Of a stretch of 64,000 nucleotides of DNA, positions 56,249 to 64,000 are shown piece by piece. Numbering within the stretch: the first letter of the stretch is position 1; every line of letters starts with the position of its first letter. The stretch lies in contig NZ_JAPNLH010000011.1 in assembly GCF_026627425.1 (NCBI RefSeq), forward strand, positions 80,056-144,055, in the 5' to 3' direction. The DNA is from Arthrobacter endolithicus. Lineage in GTDB: Bacteria; Actinomycetota; Actinomycetes; Actinomycetales; Micrococcaceae. The position numbers were made by a program, and so were the translations under genes. A model generated the notes under the pieces. It worked only from the letters and a program-made list of their open reading frames with translations. It was not told where the DNA came from and made no database searches.

Positions 56249-57630
56249 GTGGTGTAACCGGCCCTGATGGGCGTGTTGCCAGAGCGTAGAGGCGGTCACC
56301 GCGTGATCCTTGGAAATGACAGTCCAATGTCTTTCCTGAAGGAGAACTTCGCGATGACCGCACCTTATTCTATCGATCCGACCCGTTTCCTGTCCGAGCA
56401 GCTCGAGCAGGCCTCCCCTGATCTGCTGCGCCAGATGCTGCAGACCTTCATCACTGCCTTGATGGGCGCTGAGGCTGACGCCGTTTGTGGGGCCGAGTAC
56501 GGCCGTCCCAGCACCGATCGGGTGAACTCCCGCAACGGCTACCGGCACCGCGACTTTGATACCCGCGCCGGGACGCTGGACGTAGCGATCCCGAAGCTGC
56601 GGCAGGGGTCCTATTTTCCGGATTGGCTGCTGGAGCGCCGCCGCCGTGCCGAGGCCGCTCTGAGTTCGGTCGTGGCGACGTGCTATCTGCTCGGGGTGGG
56701 TACCCGGCGGATGGAGAAACTAGTTGATTCCTTGGGTATTACACGCCTGTCGAAGTCCCAGGTCTCGATCATGGCCAAGGAGCTGGATGAGCAGGTTGAG
56801 CAGTTCCGTACCCGGCCCCTGGACGGCGGCCCGTACACGTTCGTTGCCGCCGACGCACTGGTGCTGAAAGTGCGTGAAGGAGGTCGCGTCGTGAACGTAC
56901 ACACCCTGGTCGCGACGGGCGTCAACGCCGATGGACACCGCGAGATCTTGGGTGTTCAGGTCACCTCCGCCGAGGACGGAGCCGGCTGGTTGGCCTTCTT
57001 CCGCGACCTGACCGCCCGCGGCCTCACAGGGGTGAAACTCGTCACTTCCGACGCGCACGCCGGCCTGGTCGCCGGCATCGGGGCGACACTACCCGGAGCG
57101 GCCTGGCAACGCTGTAGAACCCACCACGCCGCCAACCTGATGTCCGCAACCCCGAAGGCATCCTGGCCGTGGGTGAGGACCCTGCTGCACAGTGTCTATG
57201 ACCAGCCCGACGCGGACGCAGTGCACGCCCAGTTCGACCGGGTCCTGCGCGCCTTGGCGGAGAAGCTGCCCAAGGTCGCCGATCACCTCGAGGCCGCCCG
57301 CGCTGATGTGCTCGCGTTCACCGTTTTTCCGAAGGAAATTTGGCGCCAAATCTGGTCCAACAACCCACAGGAACGCTTGAACCGGGAGATCCGCCGACGG
57401 ACCGACGTTGTCGGCATCTTCCCGGACCGGATCGCCCTGATCCGCCTCGTTGGCGCAGTCCTGGCCGAGCAGCACGACGAATGGACCGAAGGACGCCGTT
57501 ACCTCGGACTCGACGTCCTCGCCCGCTCACAACACGCAGGAACCACCACCGAGAAGGAGGAAACCACACCCGAACTCGGCGCCCTCAGCGCCTAAACACC
57601 AAGGATCACGCGGCAACCGCTTACACCACG
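56249..57630 (+). mobile_element. IS256-family insertion sequence
   Basis: The transposase gene is bounded by related inverted sequences. The right side (57599-57630) reads CCAAGGATCACGCGG ... CCGCTTACACCAC. The left side has the complementary GTGGTGTAACCGG (56249-56262) and GGTCACCGCGTGATCCTTGG (56294-56313), split by an extra 30 bp. The element sits within a LacI gene at its left edge. The right flank is unrelated to LacI, so a deletion or second event followed insertion. Exact ends and target duplication are not resolved. Confidence 0.75.
56354..57595 (+). CDS. IS256-family transposase
   Basis: A 413-aa full-length mutator-type transposase. NGYRHRDFDTRAGTLDVAIPKLRQGSYFPDWLLERRRR is the N-terminal signature. 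The DDE residues are near VAADALVLKVREGG (Asp), LVTSDAHAGL (Asp) and the C-terminal NPQERLNREIRRRTDVVGIFPD (Glu). The ATG at 56354 has AAGGAG about 10 nt upstream. No lesion is seen, so this element may still be active. Confidence 0.95.
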   Translation: MTAPYSIDPTRFLSEQLEQASPDLLRQMLQTFITALMGAEADAVCGAEYGRPSTDRVNSRNGYRHRDFDTRAGTLDVAIPKLRQGSYFPDWLLERRRRAEAALSSVVATCYLLGVGTRRMEKLVDSLGITRLSKSQVSIMAKELDEQVEQFRTRPLDGGPYTFVAADALVLKVREGGRVVNVHTLVATGVNADGHREILGVQVTSAEDGAGWLAFFRDLTARGLTGVKLVTSDAHAGLVAGIGATLPGAAWQRCRTHHAANLMSATPKASWPWVRTLLHSVYDQPDADAVHAQFDRVLRALAEKLPKVADHLEAARADVLAFTVFPKEIWRQIWSNNPQERLNREIRRRTDVVGIFPDRIALIRLVGAVLAEQHDEWTEGRRYLGLDVLARSQHAGTTTEKEETTPELGALSA

Positions 57631-57659
57631 CATTTGGACTTGACCAGCCGCTGAAGAGT

Positions 57660-58655
57660 TCATGCACTGCCTTGTAGGCTTCCTTGGCCTTGGAACGGCC
57701 CGTCACCATGGTCGTCTTCACCGCTGGGCTTTGAGCGGGGTGGTTGTGATTCTGACTGCGTTGCCTGTCGATGCCGCTGTTCTATCAAGCGTCCCCAGGC
57801 AGTTCCGGTGAGAATAAGGGCGATGCCGCAGTACCCCGCGATCCCTAGGGTGTCGTGGGCAATGGTTATTCCGATGAAGGCTGCCCAGACCGGCTCTGTG
57901 CCGAGGAGGAGGCTGACCCGCGATGGAGAAGTTCGCCTGACCGCCCAGATCTGAACGAAGAACGCGAACACGGTGCAGATGAGTACCAGATAGAGAAACA
58001 TCACTAACCGCCCGCGATCCAGCTGGGAGAGGTAGTGCGGGATGGAATCTCCATAAACGATTGAACCCGCCGCAAATAGAAGTGCGCAGGTTCCCAATTG
58101 CACGGTCGTGAGATGCAGCGAGTCCATGGCTTTGCCGCCGGTGAGCTTGTGCATGGAGACAACGTGCGCAGCGCGCACCAGCGCGGCGGCCAGTACGAGC
58201 AGGTCTCCGGCGTTGGGAGGGTCGAAGGTGCCGTTGCCGGCGAGCAGAACCACCCCGGCTACCGCAACTATGGCGGCGGCGAAGAACGTGCCGGGTAGCC
58301 GCCGGCGCGACACGACAGATTCAAGGACCGGGGTGAAGACCATGGTCAGGCTGATGATGAGGCCGACGTTCGTTGCCGAGGTATGCGCGATCCCGAACGT
58401 TTCGAACGCGAAGACGGCCGCGAGCAGCACCCCGATCGGTAGGCCAGCGAACAGTTCCGAACGGGTCAGATGGTTCCGCCGCACACCGACGATTGCAGCC
58501 ATGACTCCGGCTGCGAGCAGCATCCGCACAGCGAGGAGGGCCAGCACCGTGCCCGCAGAGACCAGTTCTTTTGCCACGAGATAGGTGGATCCCCAGGACA
58601 CGGCCACCAGAAGCAGCAGAAGATCGACCCGGAACCGTTCAACGAAAGGAATCAT
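57660..58655 (-). CDS. EamA/DMT-family transporter
   Basis: A 331-aa protein of ten hydrophobic helices in two EamA repeats (SWGSTYLVAKEL in the first, VVSMHKLTGGKAMDSLHLT and SLLLGTEPVWAAFIGITIAHDTLG in the second). DMT exporters carry amino acids or metabolites; the substrate is unknown. The final 40 residues are hydrophilic. The divergent LysR gene is the likely regulator. The ATG at 58655 is chosen because the transmembrane region starts soon after. Confidence 0.9.
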   Translation of the reverse strand: MIPFVERFRVDLLLLLVAVSWGSTYLVAKELVSAGTVLALLAVRMLLAAGVMAAIVGVRRNHLTRSELFAGLPIGVLLAAVFAFETFGIAHTSATNVGLIISLTMVFTPVLESVVSRRRLPGTFFAAAIVAVAGVVLLAGNGTFDPPNAGDLLVLAAALVRAAHVVSMHKLTGGKAMDSLHLTTVQLGTCALLFAAGSIVYGDSIPHYLSQLDRGRLVMFLYLVLICTVFAFFVQIWAVRRTSPSRVSLLLGTEPVWAAFIGITIAHDTLGIAGYCGIALILTGTAWGRLIEQRHRQATQSESQPPRSKPSGEDDHGDGPFQGQGSLQGSA

Positions 58656-58727
58656 TCGCCTATCGTCCCCGGCTGCATGCATTAGGACTAGAGGCTGGTT
58701 TTGGTTGCTATGGGTTAGTTTTGACTA

Positions 58728-59645
58728 ATGGAACTCGGGCAACTGCGTGCTTTGAGAGAGCTGGGTGACAGGGGCAGCATCGCTGCGGTCGCCGCAGCCC
58801 TCCACGTCACCCCGTCATCGGTGTCACAGCAGCTCAGCGCCCTGCAGCGCCGCTCGGCTGCCCCGCTGACCTTCAAAGACGGACGACGGACCGCACTGAC
58901 CGACGCCGGCCGCGCTCTGGCGCTGGCGGCCGTCGATGTGGAGGTGGCACTTGAACGCGCCCAGCAGGCAGTCGCACAGTTTCAGAGCGAACCGCACGGG
59001 GCTGTGACGGTCGCGGCCTTCCACAGTGCGGCACTGGCCCTCTTCGGCCCACTACTTACGCAGGTCAGCGCCCCGGGCCAGCCCCGCGTTGCGCTCAGCG
59101 ACTTCGACGTCGCCCAAGAAAGTTTCCCCACCCTCACCCGTGATCATGACCTGGTCATCGCCCACCGGCTCACCGGCAGTGCACCGTGGCCGGGATGGGT
59201 GCGCGTCGAGCCGCTCCTGTTCGAACCTCTGGACCTCGTCATCCGCAAGGACCACCGACTCGCAGCCAAAGACTCCCTCGCGCCAGAGGATCTCCGCGGG
59301 GAAGCCTGGGTGGCCGTCCAGCAGGGCTTTCCCCTCGAGAACGCCATCGAACAAATCGCCGGCATCGGAGGCGCCGAAGCACGCATCGCTCACCGGATCA
59401 ACGAATTTTTCGTTGCCGCAGCTGTGGTCGCCGCCAGCGACTGCATCGCGTTGATGCCCCGCTACACCACCGACATGCACCATCATCCGAATTTGGTCCT
59501 CCGCCCGATTTCCCGCCTTGGGCCGGGCCGCCACATCGACTGCCTCGCCCGACCCGAAACCCTCGAACGATCCAACGTGAAAACCGTCCTCGCCCAACTC
59601 CGGGCCGTCACAGCCGGCCTCGCCTCGCCCCGGCCTTCTTTTTAA
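58728..59645 (+). CDS. LysR-family transcriptional regulator
   Basis: A 305-aa regulator. Helix-turn-helix: MELGQLRALRELGDRGSIAAVAAALHVTPSSVSQQLSALQ (residues 1-40), followed by a LysR substrate domain. It diverges from the EamA exporter with 72 bp between the starts, which include TGGTTTTGGTTGC and GGTTAGTTTTGACTAA as candidate contact sites. Probably activates the exporter in response to its substrate. Confidence 0.92.
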   Translation: MELGQLRALRELGDRGSIAAVAAALHVTPSSVSQQLSALQRRSAAPLTFKDGRRTALTDAGRALALAAVDVEVALERAQQAVAQFQSEPHGAVTVAAFHSAALALFGPLLTQVSAPGQPRVALSDFDVAQESFPTLTRDHDLVIAHRLTGSAPWPGWVRVEPLLFEPLDLVIRKDHRLAAKDSLAPEDLRGEAWVAVQQGFPLENAIEQIAGIGGAEARIAHRINEFFVAAAVVAASDCIALMPRYTTDMHHHPNLVLRPISRLGPGRHIDCLARPETLERSNVKTVLAQLRAVTAGLASPRPSF

Positions 59646-59900
59646 GACGGTGCCGACGGCCGCCGTAGCCCAGCCCACCGCCGTCAGACAGTTCACAAAC
59701 GGTCGATCGAATTTGCTACAAGCGGTCCGGCTCGTCCACGAATCTGTGAGCCGCACACTTATCTGGCTCGTTTTTTCGCAGCCTATCGGGCGTACTCGCC
59801 CATCCCCTCGCGTCCCGTTAGCGGATCGGCTTACGGGTGCTCTGGGCGGTTGGCGTAGCAAGCGTGACGATATCCGCGGCTATTTCGTTAGTCTGAACGA

Positions 59901-60392
59901 ATGCCCTACAAGATTCGCCAGGCGACGCCGGCTGACGCCGAAGCCATAGTCAGGATGCACACGGCTGCCCACGAGGAATGCTACGGACACTTGCTTCCAT
60001 CGCAATTTTTTGCCAGCTGCCGAAACAGTATTACGGAACGTGTGAATCAGCGTAGGCCGTTCTTGGATAGCAAAGACCCCCGGCTCGTGGCCCATGATGA
60101 GGCCGGAGCAGTAGTGGGAGTGGCAGACGCGGGCCCGGGAAGAGACCCTGATATGGCGGGCCTCCCGGAGCTTTATAGGATCTATACGTTGAGCCGGACC
60201 CACGGTTCGGGTCTTGGCGCCCAACTTATAGAAGCCGCCGTCGGCGATACTCCGGCTTACCTCTGGGTGCTTGAGGACAATCCGCGTGCCAGAGCCTTTT
60301 ACCAAAAGTCAGGGTTCAGTCCGGATGGGGCGCGCAAGCTGTTGCCGCCTGACTGGAGCGAGCTGCCAGAAATCAGGATGGTCCGTCCCTGA
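59901..60392 (+). CDS. GNAT-family N-acetyltransferase
   Basis: A 163-aa acetyltransferase beginning MPYKIRQATPADAEAIVRMH. LYRIYTLSRTHGSGLGAQLIEAAV is the acetyl-CoA loop and YLWVLEDNPRARAFYQKSGF the C-terminal motif. The acceptor is unknown. Its neighbours (exporter, PhzF-like, CPT-like) suggest small-molecule detoxification, an inference from context only. Confidence 0.92.
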   Translation: MPYKIRQATPADAEAIVRMHTAAHEECYGHLLPSQFFASCRNSITERVNQRRPFLDSKDPRLVAHDEAGAVVGVADAGPGRDPDMAGLPELYRIYTLSRTHGSGLGAQLIEAAVGDTPAYLWVLEDNPRARAFYQKSGFSPDGARKLLPPDWSELPEIRMVRP

Positions 60393-60553
60393 GATGCGAC
60401 GGAGTACGGTGAGGGATCCGCTTGCGGTCACGGCGCCTGCCGCCGAGATGCCTTGGAATCATCCGCAGCGGGTTCGGTGTGTGAACGAAGGTTCCATACC
60501 GGCGGGGGTGAGGACGATTCGCGAGGCGCGGTCCGTTCTGGCAGGCTCGCCTG

Positions 60554-61255
60554 ATGGCTGAGACGGTAGAGGTTGATGTGGTGCGAGTCTTCACCGACGC
60601 GCAGGGCGGTCACGGTAACGAACTGGGAATCATCGCTAGTTCAGTGGTCAGCTATGGACGCGAGCAGATGATCGCAGCGCTACTCGGGTTCAGCGAGACC
60701 GTCTTCGTGGATGGTGACGAGCAGGGGCCCGCGGAGAATCGGGTTACGCGCATCCGCATCTTTACACCAGTTACCGAACTGCCGTTCGCTGGGCACCCGA
60801 GTGTGGGCACAGGGTGGTGGCTTGCCTGGAAAGGAACTCCGGCCGCTGTGTTGCGCGAGAAGGCCGGCGACGTGACTGTCACCAGCCTCGCGGACGCGAC
60901 GTGGATTACCGCTTACGCAGCCTGGGGGCCAGAATATGACTGGATCCCGACGGCGTCTGCGGCAGAGGTCGACGCGCTCGACGCGGGCTCATTCACCGGC
61001 TCGCGCCATTATGCTTACGCGTGGATTGATCAGGCCGCTGGTCATTTACGCTCCCGCATGTTCTCGCCTGCCATGGGCATCGACGAAGACGAGGCGACCG
61101 GGGCGGCTGCCATTCGGGTCACCGCGAGACTTGCCCGTGATCTGCGGATCACGCAGGGCGCAGGCAGCGAACTGCTGACCGCTTTGATCGAAGATGACCT
61201 TATCCGGCTCGGTGGGCGAACGGTCTTCGACCGCACCGTGATGGTCACGCTCTGA
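60554..61255 (+). CDS. PhzF-family isomerase/epimerase-like protein
   Basis: A 233-aa PhzF-like protein with VDVVRVFTDAQGGHGNELGI at the start and RIRIFTPVTELPFAGHPSVGTGWWL, the core motif containing the substrate loop; the C-terminal half has RMFSPAMGIDEDEATGAAA. PhzF proteins catalyse proton shifts without cofactor. This one is shorter than the usual 260-300 residues. The catalytic Glu of the N-terminal NE(L) motif is present. Substrate unknown. Confidence 0.88.
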   Translation: MAETVEVDVVRVFTDAQGGHGNELGIIASSVVSYGREQMIAALLGFSETVFVDGDEQGPAENRVTRIRIFTPVTELPFAGHPSVGTGWWLAWKGTPAAVLREKAGDVTVTSLADATWITAYAAWGPEYDWIPTASAAEVDALDAGSFTGSRHYAYAWIDQAAGHLRSRMFSPAMGIDEDEATGAAAIRVTARLARDLRITQGAGSELLTALIEDDLIRLGGRTVFDRTVMVTL

Positions 61256-61342
61256 CCGGTCAGGATTGGCTCTCGGACATCTCCCACCCAACGTTCGGCT
61301 TACGGGCGTGATTGCTCCTCGATTCTTGGTTAGGCTCGTGGG

Positions 61343-61906
61343 GTGCCTACCGGTCGGAATCACCAAGTGATCGTATTGAATGGCGGATCGAGCTCTGGCA
61401 AGTCCTCAATTGCCAGAGCGCTTCAGGAAATCCTTCCGGGCATCTGGTTGACGTTCGGCGTCGACACGTTCATCGACGCCCTTCCTGGTAGGGGTGACAG
61501 CCCTCGCGCAGGAATTACCTATGAGCAGGGCGGCACGATCGCTTTCAGCACTGAGCATCGGGCTGTAGAGCGCAGTTGGTATACCGGACTCAGCGCTATG
61601 GCCCGGGCAGGGGCCCACTTGATCCTCGATGAGGTCCTTCTCTCCGGGGGTGCCGGCCAGGAGCGTGTCCGGTCGACATTCGGCGAAGCGGACCTGATCT
61701 GGGTGGGAGTGCACTGCGACCCGGACGTCGCCGCACGCCGCGAGGCACAACGCCTTGACCGTGTAGAAGGAATGGCGCGACAGCAAGCCCTGAGCGTCCA
61801 CGCCGGGGTTGTCTATGACGTAGTGGTTAACACCACATATCGCTCAACCGATGAATGCGCACGTGACCTCGCGAACCAGCTCACGCTCGATGCTCAGCCC
61901 CGTTGA
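61343..61906 (+). CDS. Chloramphenicol phosphotransferase-like (CPT family) kinase
   Basis: A 187-aa P-loop kinase. VLNGGSSSGKSSIARALQ is Walker A (residues 11-28), TFGVDTFIDALP holds the Asp used as general base in CPT, and VHCDPDVAARREAQRLDR is the Arg-rich lid. In Streptomyces, CPT phosphorylates chloramphenicol; relatives elsewhere have unknown or different substrates, so a resistance role is possible but unproven. GTG start. Stand-alone. Confidence 0.88.
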   Translation: MPTGRNHQVIVLNGGSSSGKSSIARALQEILPGIWLTFGVDTFIDALPGRGDSPRAGITYEQGGTIAFSTEHRAVERSWYTGLSAMARAGAHLILDEVLLSGGAGQERVRSTFGEADLIWVGVHCDPDVAARREAQRLDRVEGMARQQALSVHAGVVYDVVVNTTYRSTDECARDLANQLTLDAQPR

Positions 61907-62573
61907 GGGATCCCTGACCGGGCGGACAACGCCGCTGAGCTTCGTGCAGCACTAGCGAACTACATCGCCGACGGCCGTCGTCTCCGCGGCCCTTCCGCTA
62001 GCCGGTCCGGAGCGGCTGTTCCGATGAGTCGGGAAGAGGCCCGGAGGATCCGGGACGGGGCCGCCAGCAATGGAGATAACCCCTGTACCGGGGACGAATC
62101 CGCCAGGCCATTCACCAGCCCTATGTCGCCGCCCATGCCTAGCGAGATGCCCCGGGCAGCCTCAGATTCCAGGCCGGGCCGGGCTTGGGTATCCGCTGAG
62201 CGGGCCATATCCCGGAGTGCGCATTTGTGAGCGGGCGCTAGCTGACTGCGGAGAGCGTCGGCGCAAGCAGTTAGGGTCCCGGCTGGCCCTGGAGCGTCTA
62301 CCTTTGCGGCGTAGACGGAGGGCATTCCAGATCCGCGTCGTTTCCCGCCGTGATGGGCGTAGCCCGCCGGGTCTGGCAACGTCGTCGGCGAGATGTCCTG
62401 TCAGGTGTCAGGTGTCGGTGTGAAGGACGGCAAGGGGAGGGGATGGTGCGAGGCGGTGTGGAGTGTCATGGGCATTAGGTGTACGAAAACGTCGATTTCC
62501 GGGAACTGACAGGCCATGTTCATGGTCCGGCAATCTTCACCCCGTACGCTGGGAGGGACGAGAGGAAGACCGA
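61907..62573. other. 667-bp region of unidentified coding debris
   Basis: Frames here carry stops every few dozen codons, although composition remains GC-rich as in coding DNA (for example ANYIADGRRLRGPSASRSG, then SREEARRIRDGAAS). I could not assign a family. It is probably a decayed gene. Confidence 0.45.
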
Positions 62574-62738
62574 ATGAACGAGAACCTCCATGATGAGTTC
62601 CCGCGGGAGAATAGTCTGGTGGCCGCTGATGCGGTCGAGGCCCGGGCTGAATCCCGTGCAGCTTTGGTCCCCGGCCAGCTGGTCCTGGTCGCCCGCCGGG
62701 GGGGGCCGAACCGGAAGCCGGGTTGGTCGATGCTCTGA
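62574..62738 (+). CDS. Short hypothetical protein, probably truncated
   Basis: A 54-aa frame starting MNENLHDEFPRENSLVAADA and containing LVPGQLVLVARRGGPNRKPGW, after which it stops. A GGGAGGGACGAGAGG run precedes the ATG. Continuation of the sense in a neighbouring frame (WVDFGGVFARRMFHAADP, 62759-62812) suggests a frameshift in a small gene. Function unknown. Confidence 0.4.
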   Translation: MNENLHDEFPRENSLVAADAVEARAESRAALVPGQLVLVARRGGPNRKPGWSML

Positions 62739-62921
62739 CCGATGACGGGTCCGTGGTCTGGGTTGACTTCGGTGGGGTCTTCGCGCGCCGTATGTTTCAT
62801 GCCGCAGACCCGGAAGAGATCCACGCGATCGGGCGATAAAAGGAATTGTCAGGTTCCGCGTAATTTTTACGGCACCCCTACGTTTATCCCTCTTTGGTGC
62901 CTGTGGTGGAGTTCCGAGGAG

Positions 62922-63886
62922 TGAACTGCCCCGGGTTTAATGGAGGGTGTTGAATCCTTGAAAGGATGAGCACCATGCCAGCACCGAAGAAATATCCAGA
63001 TGAGCTTCGCCAGCGGGCAGTCCGCCTCGTGATGGACGCCCAGAAGAATCCCAGTGGCGGCCGTGGTGCGTGCACCAGGATCGGTGCGCAGCTGGGCATC
63101 CCAGCGGACACGATCCGTGGCTGGGTCCGGACCGCGGAGGTCGATCAGGGCATGCGCCCAGGCACCACCACTGTTGAGGCAACCCGCCTGGCCGAGCTCG
63201 AGCGTGAAGTTGTTGAGCTTCGCCGGGCCAACGCGATCTTGAAATCAGCCTCAGCTTTTTTCGCGGCGGAGCTCGACCGCCCCTCACGACGATGATCACC
63301 TATATCGACAACCATAAGGACGAATACGGGGTCGAGCCGATCTGCAAACAACTGCCGATCGCCCCATCAACCTACTACGCAGCCAAGGTGCGCCCAGAGT
63401 CCAAACGGTCAATTACGGACGCCGTGACAACGGAGAAATTATCCCGCGTGCATCGGGAGAACTACAGCGTTTACGGGGCCAGGAAAGTTTACGCAGCGCT
63501 CAACCGTGAGGGACACCCGGTGGCCCGCTGCACCGTGGAAAGACTGATGCGCCGCACCGGCCTCCATGGCGTGCGCCGGGCCAAGAATCCCCGCACCACC
63601 GTGCCTGGGCCCTTGTCCGAGCGGCCGGCGGATCTGGTCCGGCGTCAGTTCAACGCACCAGCCCCGAACTGCCTCTGGGTCGCTGACATAACCTATATTC
63701 GAACGTTCTCCGGCTGGGTCTACGCGGCCTTTGTCCTGGACGTTTTCTCCCGCCGCGTGGTCGGCTGGCAGCTCTCCACCACCATGCACACAGCCTTGGC
63801 ACTGGATGCCTTGGAGATGGGGCTGTGGACCCGCCAGCGCGATGGGAAGGACGTCTCCCAGCTCGTGCACCACAGCGATTATGCCG
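62922..63886 (+). mobile_element. IS3-family element, truncated at its right end
   Basis: The left end TGAACTGCCCCGGGTTTAAT (62922) is the terminal repeat style of IS3 elements of this subgroup. OrfA and the start of OrfB follow. The homology to OrfB stops at about 63883, after the second catalytic-domain strand, where a different sequence with its own inverted repeat begins. No right IS3 end is in the window. Confidence 0.82.
62975..63295 (+). CDS. IS3-family transposase OrfA
   Basis: A 106-aa helix-turn-helix/leucine-zipper protein: PAPKKYPDELRQRAVRLVMD, LGIPADTIRGWVRTAE and LAELEREVVELRRANAILKSASAFFAAELD. The ATG at 62975 suits the GAAAGG upstream better than the ATG at 62966. Its last codons overlap the OrfB start (ATGA), where the usual -1 frameshift or reinitiation would yield OrfAB. 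Confidence 0.92.
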   Translation: MPAPKKYPDELRQRAVRLVMDAQKNPSGGRGACTRIGAQLGIPADTIRGWVRTAEVDQGMRPGTTTVEATRLAELEREVVELRRANAILKSASAFFAAELDRPSRR

Positions 63887-63927
63887 AGGAAAACGTTAAG
63901 CCGAGCTTGGTGCGCTTGCCCTGGTGA
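63292..63927 (+). pseudogene. IS3-family transposase OrfB, C-terminally truncated
   Basis: ITYIDNHKDEYGVEPICKQLPIAPSTYYA and NCLWVADITYIRTFSGWVYAAFVLDVFSRRVVGWQ give the helical domain and first catalytic Asp of the rve core. The second Asp lies in LVHHSD, but instead of the usual GSQYTS the frame continues into unrelated YAEENVKPSLVRLPW and stops. The final Glu is lost, so the enzyme is dead. Confidence 0.88.
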
Positions 63928-63967
63928 TTCGGGGGTCTCCGTCCCGTTCCTCGGCTTAACGTTTCCT
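63887..63967. repeat. Long imperfect inverted repeat at the IS3 break
   Basis: AGGAAAACGTTAAGCCGAG (63887-63905) and CTCGGCTTAACGTTTCCT (63950-63967) are complementary over 18 positions, with one extra A in the left arm, around a 44-nt spacer. The left arm begins where OrfB homology ends, so it may be the end of another mobile element or a target hot spot. Confidence 0.85.
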
Positions 63968-64000
63968 GCTATCTCAGTGAGTAGAGTAGCTGAAGTTTGT

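Noticed and set aside
63887..63967. attC-like integron site, because GTTAAGC and GCTTAAC (GTTRRRY/RYYYAAC) occur in the inverted repeat.
   Set aside because: In attC sites RYYYAAC comes first and GTTRRRY last; here the order is reversed, and no integron integrase or cassette array is present.

Overview
High-GC actinobacterial chromosome, best matched to the Micrococcaceae (Arthrobacter-like). The gene order coaD-yceD-rpmF-rnc-mutM ... smc ... ftsY-amt-glnB ... ffh ... rpsP-khpA-rimM-trmD-rplS-lepB-lepB-rnhB-DUF2469-yraN-comM, the GTG/TTG starts and a fused oleBC gene all point that way. The assignment rests on gene content only.

Core region, 1 to about 35.65 kb: DUF222/HNH protein; aminotransferase plus spermidine-synthase-like operon; the coaD to mutM block; an oleA-oleBC-oleD operon for long-chain olefin synthesis, divergent from smc; an MFS exporter; ftsY; amt-glnB; an orphan zwf; ffh; an alpha/beta hydrolase; thiC with a TPP riboswitch; GNAT and VOC proteins; then the ribosome and secretion block rpsP to yraN. 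Several core proteins here (OleC, SMC, MutM, Zwf, TrmD, RNase HII, the MFS exporter) carry low-complexity insertions, many built from in-frame tandem DNA repeats. The 3' ends of several genes, stop codon included, are tandemly duplicated just downstream.

The core ends abruptly at about 35.85 kb inside comM, of which only an N-terminal stub with a stop codon remains. From there to 64 kb the DNA is accessory and decaying.

Stress/envelope island, about 36.3 to 45.3 kb: an amidohydrolase; an Asp23/Gls24 protein; three paralogous PRC-barrel/DUF2382 (YsnF-like) genes, one intact and two broken; a TM-helix channel-like protein; and a divergent operon encoding a helical anchor protein, a holin-X-like protein and a DUF3618 protein. 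A 16-bp motif (TAGTAAnnnTGCTTRC) lies upstream of three of these units, which suggests one shared regulator.

Mobile-element-rich tail, about 45.4 to 64 kb: a TDT-family transporter with a divergent LysR regulator and a strong palindromic operator candidate; a secreted HNH lipoprotein; a BMP-family binding protein cut off inside its signal peptide; an unrecognised 446-aa membrane protein; fragments of IS110, Mu/rve-type and other transposases; a class II aldolase with a LacI gene truncated by an IS256 element; an EamA exporter/LysR pair; GNAT, PhzF-like and chloramphenicol-phosphotransferase-like genes; and a truncated IS3 element at the right edge. No tRNA, rRNA or CRISPR array was recognised.
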